Assembly: GCF_021173675.1 (NCBI RefSeq)
Contig: NZ_JAIHON010000013.1
Span: 248,001 to 312,000, forward strand
Direction: 5' to 3'
From: Streptomyces lincolnensis
Lineage (GTDB): Bacteria; Actinomycetota; Actinomycetes; Streptomycetales; Streptomycetaceae
Length of the DNA stretch: 64,000 nucleotides
How positions within the stretch are numbered: the stretch's first letter is position 1; every line of letters begins with the position of its first letter. Position numbers and translations under genes: made by a program. Below the pieces are notes generated by a model, which saw nothing but the letters and a program-made list of their open reading frames with translations, did not search any database and was not told the DNA's origin. Of the stretch, positions 42,238 through 54,000 are shown piece after piece.

Positions 42238-42588
42238 ATGGACGGATGGCAGCCGATGCTGGTCCTGCTCGGCGTGGTCGGGGCGGGCCTGGCCGCGCTG
42301 TACGGACTGGGGCTGTGGCTGGCGGCGGCGCGCACTCCTCTGGAAGCCGGGCCGTTCGCCGGGGGCCTGAAACCCGGCGAGCACGCCGTGTCGCGGTTCC
42401 ACGTGCGCTGGTACCCCGTCACCATGATCTTTCTGGCCTTCGACATGGAGATGCTCTTCATGTATCCCTGGGTCAAGGTCGTCTCGGAGGTGGGCACCAC
42501 GGCCGTCGTGGAGATGTTCCTCTTTCTCGGCATCCTGTTCGCCGCGGTGGCGTACGCCTGGCGCGAGGGGGCTCTGCGGTGGACCTGA
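42238..42588 (+). CDS. nuoA: Complex I subunit A (second, partial nuo cluster)
   Basis: 116 residues, three membrane helices. The loop FAGGLKPGEHAVSRFHVRWYPVTMIFLAFDMEMLFMYPW is the NuoA signature, with the conserved acidic pair in FDMEMLF; the Cys that NuoA carries in the quinone-site loop (position of E-x-C in relatives) is not seen here. Starts the operon; GGGGAGG ribosome site. The next gene's GTG lies ten bases inside its end. Confidence 0.85.
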   Translation: MDGWQPMLVLLGVVGAGLAALYGLGLWLAAARTPLEAGPFAGGLKPGEHAVSRFHVRWYPVTMIFLAFDMEMLFMYPWVKVVSEVGTTAVVEMFLFLGILFAAVAYAWREGALRWT

Positions 42589-43907
42589 GGGCCTTTCTGC
42601 GGCGTACGGCGATGAGTCGTCCGGCGGTCCTGGTGGTCACCCTGCCCGGCGCGACGCGACTCCGGCTGGAGGTGGAGGCGGAGCTGCGTCGGCGGGAGTG
42701 GCCGGTGGTGGGAGCTCCGGCCGCGGCGGACCTGCTGGTCGTGTGTGGCGATCCGGCGGCGCAGGGCGCGTGGCCGGAGTGGCTGGACGACATCGAGCGG
42801 TCGATGCCGGAGCCGGCGGCGCGGGCCGTGATGGGGGAGAGCGCGCGGGTCGGGGGTGCGCTGGATGCGGGGCGGGGGGAGGTGACTGGCCGGGCGGTGG
42901 CTCCGCGGGGGGATGGCGGCCGCCATGAAGACCGTGCCGCGCCCTCCGGAGACGGGCATCACCGGCCTGCTGACCACGCGGAGCACATGGACCACGCGGA
43001 GCACATGGACCACCACGCGAGCCACATGGATCACCAAGACCACAGCCCTGGTGGCCACATGGACCATACGGGCCACATGGACCACGCGGGCCACGACATG
43101 CACGCCATGGCCGACATCGCCGGCCTCCCCATGGCCGAACGCGCCGACGACCGCGACGAGTTGAGGCTGGATCGGCTGCACGTCCCGATCGGCCCCGGTC
43201 TGACCGACTGGCCGACGGGCCTCATCCTCCGTCTCGCCCTGCAAGGAGACGTCGTCCAAGGAGTCGAGGTCGACCACCTCCCCGTACCGCCCGCCCATCG
43301 CCCGCCCTTCTGGGACGAACCGTGGCTGCGGGCCGCCCGCGGCGAGGAAGTCACCCGGGGCGGCGCGGCGCGCCGGCGCTGTGCCGCGCATCTGGACAGT
43401 GCCGGACGGCTCCTCGCCGTAGTCGGCTGGGACGACGTCGCCGCGCCATTCCGGCGGCTGCGGGACGAGTTGCTGGCGGGGGCGTCGCGTACCGAGGTCG
43501 CCGGTGAGGTGCACAGGACGGTGCGCCGGGTCGGCCGGTCCCGGGTCCTGCGCTGGTCGATCGCCGGCCTGGGGCGACTTCCGGCGGACACGGCACGGGC
43601 GGCCGGGGTGTCCGGGCCGGCGCTGGCCGCGACCGGGGACGCGTACGACCGGCTGCTGATGTGGCTGGGGGAGATCGAACGCGGCCTCGAAGTCCTGGAC
43701 GACACACGGCCGTTGGCGCCGGACGACCGGACCGGCCCCCGGGGTCGGCTCGACGGACCTCGGCCGCCCTCGCAGGCGTTGCTCGACGTCCTGCCCGATC
43801 TGCTGACCGGCGTGGAGTTCGCCTGCGCGAGGATCGTCGTGGCCAGCCTGGACCCAGACCTCGACGAACTCGCGCTCGCGCCCGTGACGGGAGCGGCCCA
43901 TGCCTGA
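42579..43907 (+). CDS. Degenerate NuoB - His/Met-rich linker - NuoD-like fusion
   Basis: 442 residues. Residues 14-95 follow the NuoB pattern: AADLLVVCGDP for ADVMIVAGT, and SMPEPAARAVMGES for QMPEPRWVISMGSC. The Cys ligands of cluster N2 are absent. Residues 127-177 hold 17 His and seven Met, including five HMDH units, a likely metal-binding linker. Residues 195-442 recall NuoD/hydrogenase large subunits: LHVPIGPGLTDWPTGLILRLALQGD near the start and IVVASLDPDLDEL at the end. GTG start overlaps nuoA by ten bases. It replaces nuoB-nuoG and nuoI. Related genes occur in other streptomycete nuo2 clusters, as I recall, with no known function. Confidence 0.65.
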   Translation: MDLRAFLRRTAMSRPAVLVVTLPGATRLRLEVEAELRRREWPVVGAPAAADLLVVCGDPAAQGAWPEWLDDIERSMPEPAARAVMGESARVGGALDAGRGEVTGRAVAPRGDGGRHEDRAAPSGDGHHRPADHAEHMDHAEHMDHHASHMDHQDHSPGGHMDHTGHMDHAGHDMHAMADIAGLPMAERADDRDELRLDRLHVPIGPGLTDWPTGLILRLALQGDVVQGVEVDHLPVPPAHRPPFWDEPWLRAARGEEVTRGGAARRRCAAHLDSAGRLLAVVGWDDVAAPFRRLRDELLAGASRTEVAGEVHRTVRRVGRSRVLRWSIAGLGRLPADTARAAGVSGPALAATGDAYDRLLMWLGEIERGLEVLDDTRPLAPDDRTGPRGRLDGPRPPSQALLDVLPDLLTGVEFACARIVVASLDPDLDELALAPVTGAAHA

Positions 43908-44844
43908 GAACGCGCCCGTGTGGGCGATCGTCGTCCTGCCCGTCGCCCTGGCGGTGGCGGCCGTGGTCACCGCGGGATTCGACGCCGTGCTGTCCGGGGC
44001 GGCCGGGCGCGGTCACGCCGGAGGAATCCGTAGGGCGGGGCGGCGGGCGGCGACCCCCGTGCGCGAGGCGCTGCGGCTGCTCGTCCAGCAGCCCCGCCGT
44101 ACGACGGCCGCCGACCGGCTGCTGGGACGGCTGGGCGTGGTGCTGGTGCCGGTGGCCGCGGTGCTCGCGGGTGCCGTCCTGCCCTGGGGCTTCCGGGCCG
44201 TGAGCGATCCGTCCGTCGGCGTCGTGTGGTTCAACGCGATGGAGGCGCTGGCCTGGGCCGCGGTGTGGCTGGCGGGCTGGGGGCCGAACTCGGCGCTGTC
44301 GCTGATCAGCGGCTACCGGTTCCTCGCGCAGGGGCTGGCGTACGAGCTTCCGCACATGTTCGCGCTCACCACCGCCGCGCTCGGTGCAGAGTCCCTGCGG
44401 GTCGGGGACGTGGTCGCGGCCCAGGAGGGCGTGTGGTTCGTGGTGTGGATGCCGGTCGCGTTCGCCGCCTATCTGCTGAGCGCCCTCGCGATGGCCTTCT
44501 GGGGGCCGTTCGCCCATCCGCTCGCGCGGGACGCGGCCGGGGGCGCCGCCGCCGAACTGGCGGGCGTGGACCGGCTGGTGTTCCTCGGCGGGCGGTGGCT
44601 GCTGCTGGTGGTGACCGCGGGCTTCAGCGTGCCGCTGTTCCTGGGCGGCGGCCACGGACCGCTGCTGCCGGGCTGGGCGTGGACGCTGCTGAAGACGGCG
44701 GCCGTGCTGGCCCTGCTGGTGATCCTGCGGCGGGCCCTGCCCGTGCTGCGGATGGAGCGGTACATGGAGGCGGCGTGGATGGTGCTGGTGCCTCTGACGC
44801 TGCTTCAGGCGCTGTTCGTCGCCGTCGTCGTCCTCAACCGATAG
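43900..44844 (+). CDS. nuoH: NuoH-like membrane subunit, divergent
   Basis: 314 residues, about eight helices. It keeps the overall NuoH layout (SGYRFLAQGLAYELPHMFAL; FWGPFAHPLARDAAGG...). The acidic quinone-chamber loop normally read as PFDLPEAE-AELVAG-EYSG is reduced to PLARDAAGGAAAELAGVDRLVFLGG. Loss of these charges fits an enzyme without a quinone/FeS site. It overlaps the fusion gene by eight bases. Confidence 0.7.
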   Translation: MPENAPVWAIVVLPVALAVAAVVTAGFDAVLSGAAGRGHAGGIRRAGRRAATPVREALRLLVQQPRRTTAADRLLGRLGVVLVPVAAVLAGAVLPWGFRAVSDPSVGVVWFNAMEALAWAAVWLAGWGPNSALSLISGYRFLAQGLAYELPHMFALTTAALGAESLRVGDVVAAQEGVWFVVWMPVAFAAYLLSALAMAFWGPFAHPLARDAAGGAAAELAGVDRLVFLGGRWLLLVVTAGFSVPLFLGGGHGPLLPGWAWTLLKTAAVLALLVILRRALPVLRMERYMEAAWMVLVPLTLLQALFVAVVVLNR

Positions 44845-44854
44845 GCGAGAGGCC

Positions 44855-45418
44855 ATGTTTGACGATGTGATCTTCTGGTCCCTGGCCATGCTGGCGGTGG
44901 CCGCCGGCGTCATGGTGTTCCGGTTCGACTCCATGGCGCGGGCGACGTACGCGCTGCTGCTCTCGCTGCTGTGCGTCGGCGGCGAGGTGCTGCTCCTGGG
45001 GCTCGACTACCTCGGTGTCGTGATCGTGCTGATGATGACCATCGAAATGGCCATCATGGCCGTTTTCATGGTGATGTACATGATGAACCCGGCCGGGCTC
45101 ATGCCGATGACCATGATCCACAACAAGAGGGGCGCGGCGGTGATCTGCGCGGTGGTCTTCGCCGCCCTCGCCGCCGGGATCCTCCTCACCCCCTGGCCCG
45201 CGCGCCGCGGCCGGGCGTCGGCCGATCCGACCATGGATCTCGGCATGTCGCTGATGGGGCCGCAGATGCTCACCATGATGACCCTGGGCCTCGCCCTGTT
45301 CGCCACGATCGTCGTGACCGTCGTCCTGGCCACCCGTCGGGGCCGCTACGACCGGTTCGGCGACGACCTGAAGGCACGCACCGCCGACGATCCCGTACGG
45401 GGAGGGGTGGGCCGATGA
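44855..45418 (+). CDS. nuoJ: NuoJ-like membrane subunit
   Basis: 187 residues, five helices. The central stretch GVVIVLMMTIEMAIMAVFMVMYMMNPAG is NuoJ-like and unusually Met-rich, as is the loop around TMDLGMSLMGPQM. The ATG at 44855 follows GAGAGG. Its stop overlaps nuoK. Confidence 0.82.
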   Translation: MFDDVIFWSLAMLAVAAGVMVFRFDSMARATYALLLSLLCVGGEVLLLGLDYLGVVIVLMMTIEMAIMAVFMVMYMMNPAGLMPMTMIHNKRGAAVICAVVFAALAAGILLTPWPARRGRASADPTMDLGMSLMGPQMLTMMTLGLALFATIVVTVVLATRRGRYDRFGDDLKARTADDPVRGGVGR

Positions 45419-45720
45419 GTCTGGAACTGTTCCTGCTGCTCGCCGCCGCCCTGTTCAGCATCGGCCTGTTCGGCGCGCTCGCCCAGCAGTCGGTCGTGAT
45501 GCTGATGATGGGCCTCGAACTGATGCTGGGCGGAGTCATCGTCGGCGCGGCCGCCGTCTGGCACTACATCGCGCCCGATGCCGCCGACGGACAGGTGCTG
45601 GTGGTCCTGGCGGTCACGGTGATGGCGGTGGAGATGGCCGTCGGCTTCGCCGTGGTCACCGCGCTGTTCCGGGCGCGTGAGGTCGACATGACCGACATGG
45701 CCGCGGAGTTGAAGGAGTGA
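45415..45720 (+). CDS. nuoK: NuoK membrane subunit
   Basis: 101 residues, three helices. The two membrane Glu residues needed for proton transfer are present (MGLELMLGGV and AVEMAVGFAV). The ATG at 45415 overlaps the nuoJ stop (ATGA); the end overlaps nuoL (GTGA). Confidence 0.88.
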   Translation: MSLELFLLLAAALFSIGLFGALAQQSVVMLMMGLELMLGGVIVGAAAVWHYIAPDAADGQVLVVLAVTVMAVEMAVGFAVVTALFRAREVDMTDMAAELKE

Positions 45721-47548
45721 GCGCGCTGCTGTGGGCGCTGGTCGCGCTGCCGCTGACCGTGGGGACGCTGCTCGCGGTCGCCGGCCGCCCGGCGGACCGG
45801 TACGCCCCCGCCCTCGCGGTCGGTACGGCGGTCGCCGCGTTCGGCCTCGCCGTCGCGGTGGCGTTCGGGCACCCGAGGGTCGAGGCGCCGCTGCTGGAAG
45901 GGCTGCCCGCCGGGCTGGCGGTCGACGGGCTGTCGGGCCTCATGGTCGTCACCGTCACGGCGGTGACCGCGGCCGTCCTGCTGTTCGGTGTCGCGGACAT
46001 CGGACCGGGCGAGGCACGGGCCCGCTTCTTCGGCCTGATGCTCCTCTTCGGCGGCGCGATGCTCACGACGGTCACCGCGACCACGCTGCCGGTCCTGCTG
46101 ATGGCGTGGGAGGTGATGGGCGCGACCTCCTGGGCGCTGATCGGCTACTGGTGGCGCGACCCGGCACGCGGCGACGCCGCCACCACCGCCTTTCTCACCA
46201 CCCGCGCCGCCGACCTCGGCCTCTACCTCGCGGCCGGGGCGGCGCTGGCGAGCGGGCAGGGCGGGTCCCTCGCGGATCTCCCGGACGCGGCGGATCCGTG
46301 GCAGGCGGTCATCACCGCCGGCGTGATCGTGGCCGCGCTCGGCAAGTCGGCCCAACTCCCCTTCAGTTTCTGGCTGTCCAGGGCCATGCAGGGTCCGAGC
46401 CCGGTCTCCGCCCTGCTGCACTCGGCGACCATGGTCGTGGCCGGCGCCTATCTGCTGCTGCGCCTGGAACCGCTGCTCGCGCGATCCGGCTGGGGCGGGC
46501 CCGTGGTGGCGTGGACGGGCGCGGTGACGGCCGTACTGCTCGGCCTGGTCGCCGTGGCGCAGACCGACCTCAAGCAGCTGCTCGCCGCCTCGACCTGTGC
46601 CCAGATCGGCTTCATGGTGCTCGCCGCCGGGACCGGCGCGGTCACCGGCGGCACCCTGCAACTCATCGCCCACGCCGCCGCGAAGAGCCTGGCCTTCCTC
46701 GTGGCGGGCGCGTGGCTGACGGCCCTCGGTACCAAGGCGCTGCCCGCCCTGCGCGGCGCGGCCCGACGGCACCGTACGGCCGGGATCACCTTCAGTGTGG
46801 CGGCCCTGACGCTGGCCGGGGTCCCGCCCCTGTCGCTGTGGGCGGCGAAGGACGTACTGCTCGCCGGAGCCCTTGAGGACAGCGCGGCGCTCTACGTCGT
46901 CGGGCTGACCGGAGCGGTGATCTCCGCGGTCTACAGCGTCAAGGCGCTGTGGTTCGTCTGGCAGCCGGCGCCCGGGGCGGACCGGCGCGAGGAGCCACCG
47001 CCGTACGCGACCCGGCTGCCGCTCGTGCTTCTCGCCGTCGCCTGTCTCGCGCTGACCGTCACCTCCTTCCCGCCCGTGCGGGACGCCGTCGAGCGGGTGC
47101 TCGGGGGCGAGGCGGCGGCCCGACCCGGGCCGCACGCCTGGGAGTTCGCCCTGTCCGGCGCTCTCGCCCTCGCCGCCTCCGCGCTCGTGTGGATCCGCGG
47201 TCCCCACCTTCGCGCCCTCACCGTCCAGACCCAGTGGCTCCACCTGGAGACCGCCGCGCACGTTCTCCTCGTCCGTCCGGTGACGCGTCTCGCCGACGCC
47301 CTCGCCGCCTTCGACGACCGGGTGCTGGACCGTGCCGTCGACGGCGCCGCCCGTGGCTCGGTCCGGCTCGCGCGGTGGACCGACGCCCAGGTGGAGCGGC
47401 TGGTCGACGGGGCCGCGGAGGGCGTGGCGAGCGGGGCGCGGGCGCTCGGCCGCCTGGCGCGCCGGCCGCAGACCGGGCAGCTGCACCAGTACCTCGCTCA
47501 GGCGGTCGCCGCCTTCACCGTCCTCGCCGTCGTCCTCGTCCTCGTGAG

Positions 47549-47552
<4 letters not shown>
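45717..47552 (+). CDS. nuoL: NuoL antiporter-like subunit
   Basis: 611 residues, about 14-16 helices. The channel residues are kept: Glu in MAWEVMGATSWALIGYWW, Lys in ALGKSAQLPFSFWLSRAMQGPSPVSALLHSATMV and Lys in the second half (AAKDVLLAG). The C-terminal part after residue 440 would be the lateral helix. GTG start overlapping nuoK. Proton-pumping competence appears intact. Confidence 0.88.
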
Positions 47553-49062
<1,510 letters not shown>

Positions 49063-49066
<4 letters not shown>

Positions 49067-50493
49067 ACGAGATGACCGAGATGAACGAGAACCCCCTCTA
49101 CCTCCTGCCCGAGGTGCTGCTCGCCGCGTCCGCCGTGCTCGGCCTGCTGCTCGGCGCCTGGCTGCCGCGCCGCCGCCAGTGGCTGACCGGCGCCCTGGCG
49201 GCCGTCGCCTGCACCGCGGGAATCGTGGCCGCCGCGATCGCCGCCGCCGCCCCCGTGAAGACGGTCTTCGGAGACTCCTTCGCCCTCGACACACTCACGG
49301 CCGGCGCCAGGATCGTCATCCTCGGCGCGACCCTGCTGGTCCTCGCCCTCGCCGCACCGCGCATGCACGCCGACGCACGGGAGACGGAGTTCTACGTCCT
49401 GCTCCAACTCGCCTCCCTCGGCACCCTGATGCTGGCCGGAGCCCAGGACCTGCTCCTCCTCGCCGCCGCCTACCTGCTCGCGAGCGTGCCCGCCTACGCG
49501 CTCGCCGGATTCCGCAAGGACGGCCCCGGCACCGAGGCGGCCCTGAAGTTCTACGTCGTCGGCGCGCTGCTCGGCGTGGTCATGCTCACCGGCGTCACCG
49601 TCCTCCTCGCCGCCGGGCGGACCACGTCGTACCCCATGCTCCGGACCGAACTCGCCGAAGCCCCGGGCGGGTTGGTGGCGGTCGGCACGCTCGCCCTGCT
49701 CGCCGGTCTGCTGTTCAAGGCCGGCGGCGTGCCCGGCCACTTCTGGGTGCCGGACGCCGTCCAGGGCAGCTCGGGGACGGTGGCCGCCTTCCTCGCCACC
49801 GTCCCCAAGATCGGTGCCCTGGCGGCCTTCTACCGGCTCGCCGCCGTGCCGCTCGCGGACGCGGACCTGCCGTGGGCCGACCTGGTCGCGGTGCTCGCGG
49901 TCGCGTCCATGACCCTGGGCAACCTGGCGGCCTTCTTCCAGCAGGACGTCAAACGGCTGCTCGCCTACTCCACGATCAGCCAGGTCGGCTACCTCCTGCT
50001 CCCGGTGGCCGTCGCCGGACGCACCGACCTCGACCAGCCGGCGCTGCTGTACTACCTGGCCGGGTACGCGCTGACCAACCTCGGCGCCTTCGCCGTCGTC
50101 TGCGCCCTGCCCCGCGCCCACACCCTCGACGACTACCGGGGCCTGGCACGGGCGCACCCGGCCCTGCTCGCCTCGCTCGCCGTGTGTCTGCTGGGCCTGG
50201 TGGGCACGCCCCCGACCGCCGTCTTCCTCGGCAAGCTGGAGGTCTTCAGCGCCGCCTTCGACGGCGGCTACGCCTGGCTCGCGGTGGCCGCGGCCGTCAA
50301 CACGGTCGCCTCGCTCTTCTACTACCTGCGCTGGATCGGCCCGGCGTTCCGCACGTCCGAGGCCGTGGGCGAGCAGCGCGTCACGTCGAGGCCGGCCGCC
50401 GTGGTCGCCTACGCGGCGGCCACCGGTTCCGTCGTACTCGGAGTGCTGGGCGGTGTCGTCCTGGACGTGCTGGACGGCCCGCTCGCGCGCTGA
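49063..50493 (+). CDS. nuoN: NuoN antiporter-like subunit
   Basis: 476 residues, about 14 helices. Channel motifs kept: YALAGFRKDGPGTEAALKFYVVGAL and LLFKAGGVPGHFWVPDAVQGSSGTVAAFLATVPKIG. The ATG at 49063 overlaps the nuoM stop. Last gene of the operon; only a short GC-rich self-complementary run (AGCCCGGCCGGGCT, 50493-50506) follows. Confidence 0.88.
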
Positions 50494-50557
50494 GCCCGGC
50501 CGGGCTGCCACGCGGGCTCCGCCCTCACCTACCGTCCCGGCACGCGAGGCGCGACGC

Positions 50558-50866
50558 TCACTGCCGCGGCGGGTTCTGCCAGCCGCGCTGGTGCTGCTGC
50601 ACCGGCGGCTGGTAGCCCTGCTGCGGCGCGTACTGCGGCGGCGCCGTGGGCTGCGGAGGACGGACGGCGGAACCTCCCTGCGGGCGGGCCAGGAGACAGG
50701 CGACGGCGCCGATCATCAGGCCGATGCCGAGGTGCGAACTCGCCTCCCGGATCTGCATGAACTCGACGCTCTCCACGTCGCTGCGTTCGGCGATCATCGG
50801 CATGGCGAACCCCTGGACGAGGAAGTACAGGCCGAGCACGAGGAAGATCCAACCCAAGACTCTCAT
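50558..50866 (-). CDS. Small membrane protein with PQ-rich tail
   Basis: 102 residues. Two hydrophobic helices (residues 4-22 and about 43-62) are followed by a Pro/Gln/Gly tail with QYAPQQGYQPP units. No function recognised; it resembles small actinomycete membrane proteins with disordered tails. It is divergent to the toxin gene. Confidence 0.65.
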   Translation of the reverse strand: MRVLGWIFLVLGLYFLVQGFAMPMIAERSDVESVEFMQIREASSHLGIGLMIGAVACLLARPQGGSAVRPPQPTAPPQYAPQQGYQPPVQQHQRGWQNPPRQ

Positions 50867-51040
50867 GGCCGGTACCTTACTGGCGCCGTCGCGGCCGCCC
50901 GCACCGTTGCGTTCGCAAGGGGCCGGCCTTGTTCCCACGACACTCCCTGTGCCCCTGGAACCGATTCGCACACCCGTGGCATCCTGAAGATCAGTGGGAA
51001 TCTCTTGAAACCGCCTTGGTACAACGGGGGTTGACAGGCC

Positions 51041-54000
51041 GTGGGATACACCATTCCTGAAGGCGTCGACACGATGCTGGACATCGTCGGGGTGGGCTGG
51101 CCCAACGTCGACGAGGACGCCTACCGCGACATGGCGGACTCGCTGCGGGAGTTCGCGGACAACGCGGAAACCGATGCCTACGACGGACACCAGTACATTC
51201 AGCGGCTGCTGTCCAGCGGCCGGAGCGAGTCACTCAACGCGCTGGACGAGCACTGGCGCAAGGTCGAGGGCAAGCAGAAGGATCTGGCCGCTGCGGCCCG
51301 GATCGTCGGCGGGGCGCTGGACCGGGTGGCGGACATCATCGTCGCCCGGAAGATCGCCGCCGTCGCCGAACTCGCCGACCTGTGCGCCACGGTGGGTGTC
51401 ACGCTCGCCTTCGCACCCGTGACGGCGGGACTGTCGACCCTGCTCGCCGGGGCCAAGATCGCGGCCACCCGCATCGCCTTCAAGCGGATCCTGAAGGAGA
51501 TGGCCGAGGCCGCCGTCTCCGAGATCGTCGCCACCCTCACCGAACCCGCGGTCGCCGCCATCGAGAACGTCGTGGCGGACCTCGCCATCCAGACCGCCAT
51601 GAACGTCACCGGTCTCCAGGACGGTTATGACACCGGGCAGACCGCGCAGGCCGCCAAGGACGGCATGCGGCTCAACTCCGCGGGCGGCGGCGGTGGTTCG
51701 GGTGCCAGTGGCGGCGGTGGCGGGGGCAGGCTCGGCATCGACTACGACGCGCACGGCCGCGCCGGGCTGGACCTCGCCGGAGTACAGGTCAACATGAAGA
51801 GCAGGACGGGCGGTTCGCTCGGCAAGGCCAAGGGGCACCACGGCCGGGCCAAGGGCAAGGACTCCCTGACGGCCGTGCTGGACACCACCATCGACGGCGT
51901 GGTCACCAAACTGGGCAAGGCGCTCGACGACCTCGGCGACCACGTCGGCGACAAGCTCCCCAGGGCCATGAGGGGCAGCGCGAAGACCCACAACGACACC
52001 GACCTGGACGTCCGCGACCGCGTCGACCGCGTCGACGGGCGCGACGGCAAGGGCGGCACCGGCCGCGGCGCCAAGGGCGGAGTGGACGAGGGCCGGCGCC
52101 GCAACCCGCCCACCTCGCTCGCCGGCGCCAAGGACAACCCGCGCGAGAACGCGATCCCGCTGGACAAGCGCCGCTGCAAGTCCGACCCGGTCGACATCGC
52201 GGGCGGCGAGCTGGTGCTGCCCCAGACGGACCTGGAACTGGCTGCCGTCCTGCCGCTCGTGCTGCGCCGCACCCATCTGTCCGGCTACACCTATGGCCGG
52301 TCGTTCGGCCCCAGTTGGGCCGCCACGCTCGACGAGCGCCTGGAGCTGACCGGCACCGGCGTCGCCTGGGCCCGCGAGGACGGCTCGGTGCTCCTCTATC
52401 CGCGCCTGCCGGGCGAGGACGGCGAGGAGGTGCTGCCCCTGGAGGGCGAGCGGCTGCCGCTGACCTTCGTCGAGCGGGGCGTCCTGGGCGAGGTCACCTA
52501 CGCGGTCACCGACTGCCGTACCGGCGGCCTGATCCGCCGCTTCACCGGCAGCCCCTACCAGGGCTCGGCCCTGTACTGGCTGACCGAGGTCGAGGACCGC
52601 AACGGCAACACCCTGCGCTTCGGCCGCGACGAGGACGGCCTGCCCGCCACCGTCGACCACGACGGCGGCTACCACGTCACCGTCACCACCGACCCGGCCC
52701 TCGGCCGCGTCACCGCCCTCGCCCTGCACACCCCGGACGGCCCCGCCCGGCTCGCCGCCTTCGACTACGACGAGGACGGCAACCTCGCCGCGGTCACCAA
52801 CTCCTCCGGCCTGCCCCTGCGGTTCACCTACGACCAGGACCGCCGCCTCACCTCCTGGACGGACCGCAACGACTCCACGTACCGCTACGAGTACGACGCC
52901 TCGGGCCGCGTCGTCCGCACGATCGGGCCCGACGGTTTCCTGTCCTCGACCTTCGCCTACTCCACGTACGGCGACGACGGCCTGCGCGTCACTCACTTCA
53001 CCGACTCCACCGGCGCCACCACCGTCTTCCGCCTCAACCACCTCCTCCAGGTCGTCGCCGAGACCGACCCCCTCGGAGACACCGTCACCCAGACCTGGGA
53101 CCGCTACGACCGCCTGCTCCGCCGTACCGACGGACAGGGCCGCACCACCGAGTGGACCTGGGACGAACACGGCAACCTCCTCGCCGTCCACGAGGCCGAC
53201 GGGACCGTCACCACCGCCGAGTACGACGACCAGGGCATGCCGCTCGTCGTCACCGGACCCGACGGGGCCGTCTGGCGGCGCGAGTACGACGAGGCCGGCA
53301 ACAACACCGCGCTGATCGCGCCCGACGGGACGGTCACCCGCTACGCGCACGACGCGCGCGGCGGCATCACCGCCATCACGGACCCCACCGGCGCCACGGA
53401 GACGTTCCGGCCGAACGCGGCCGGCCTGCCCATGGCCCGCACCGACGCCCTCGGCCACACCCACACCTTCACCCGGGACGCGTTCGGCCGCCCGACCTCG
53501 ATCACCGACCCGCTCGGCCACGTCACCCGCCTGGAGTGGACCACCGAGGGGCGCCTGGTGCGCCGCGTCGAGCCCGACGGCACCGAGTCCACCTGGACCT
53601 ACGACGCCGAGGGCAACTGCCTCACCGAGACCGACGCGAGCGGCGGCACCACCCGCTACGAGTACACCCACTTCGACCTGCTCGCGGCCCGCGTCCGACC
53701 GGGCGGCACCCGGCACGAGTTCACCTACGACACCGAGATGCGTCTCACCGGGGTCCGCAACTCGGCGGGCCGGACGTGGAGTTACACCCACGACGCGGCG
53801 GGCCGGGTCACGTCCGAGACCGACTTCGACGGCCGCACCCTCACCTACGCCTACGACCCCCTGGGCGGCTGGATCTCCCGCACCAACCCCCTCGGCCAGA
53901 CCGTCACCCAACACCGTGACGCCCTCGGCCGCCTCACCGCGAAGGACGTCGACGGAACCGTCACCACCTTCGCCCACGACCCGGCCGGCCGCCTGGTCCG

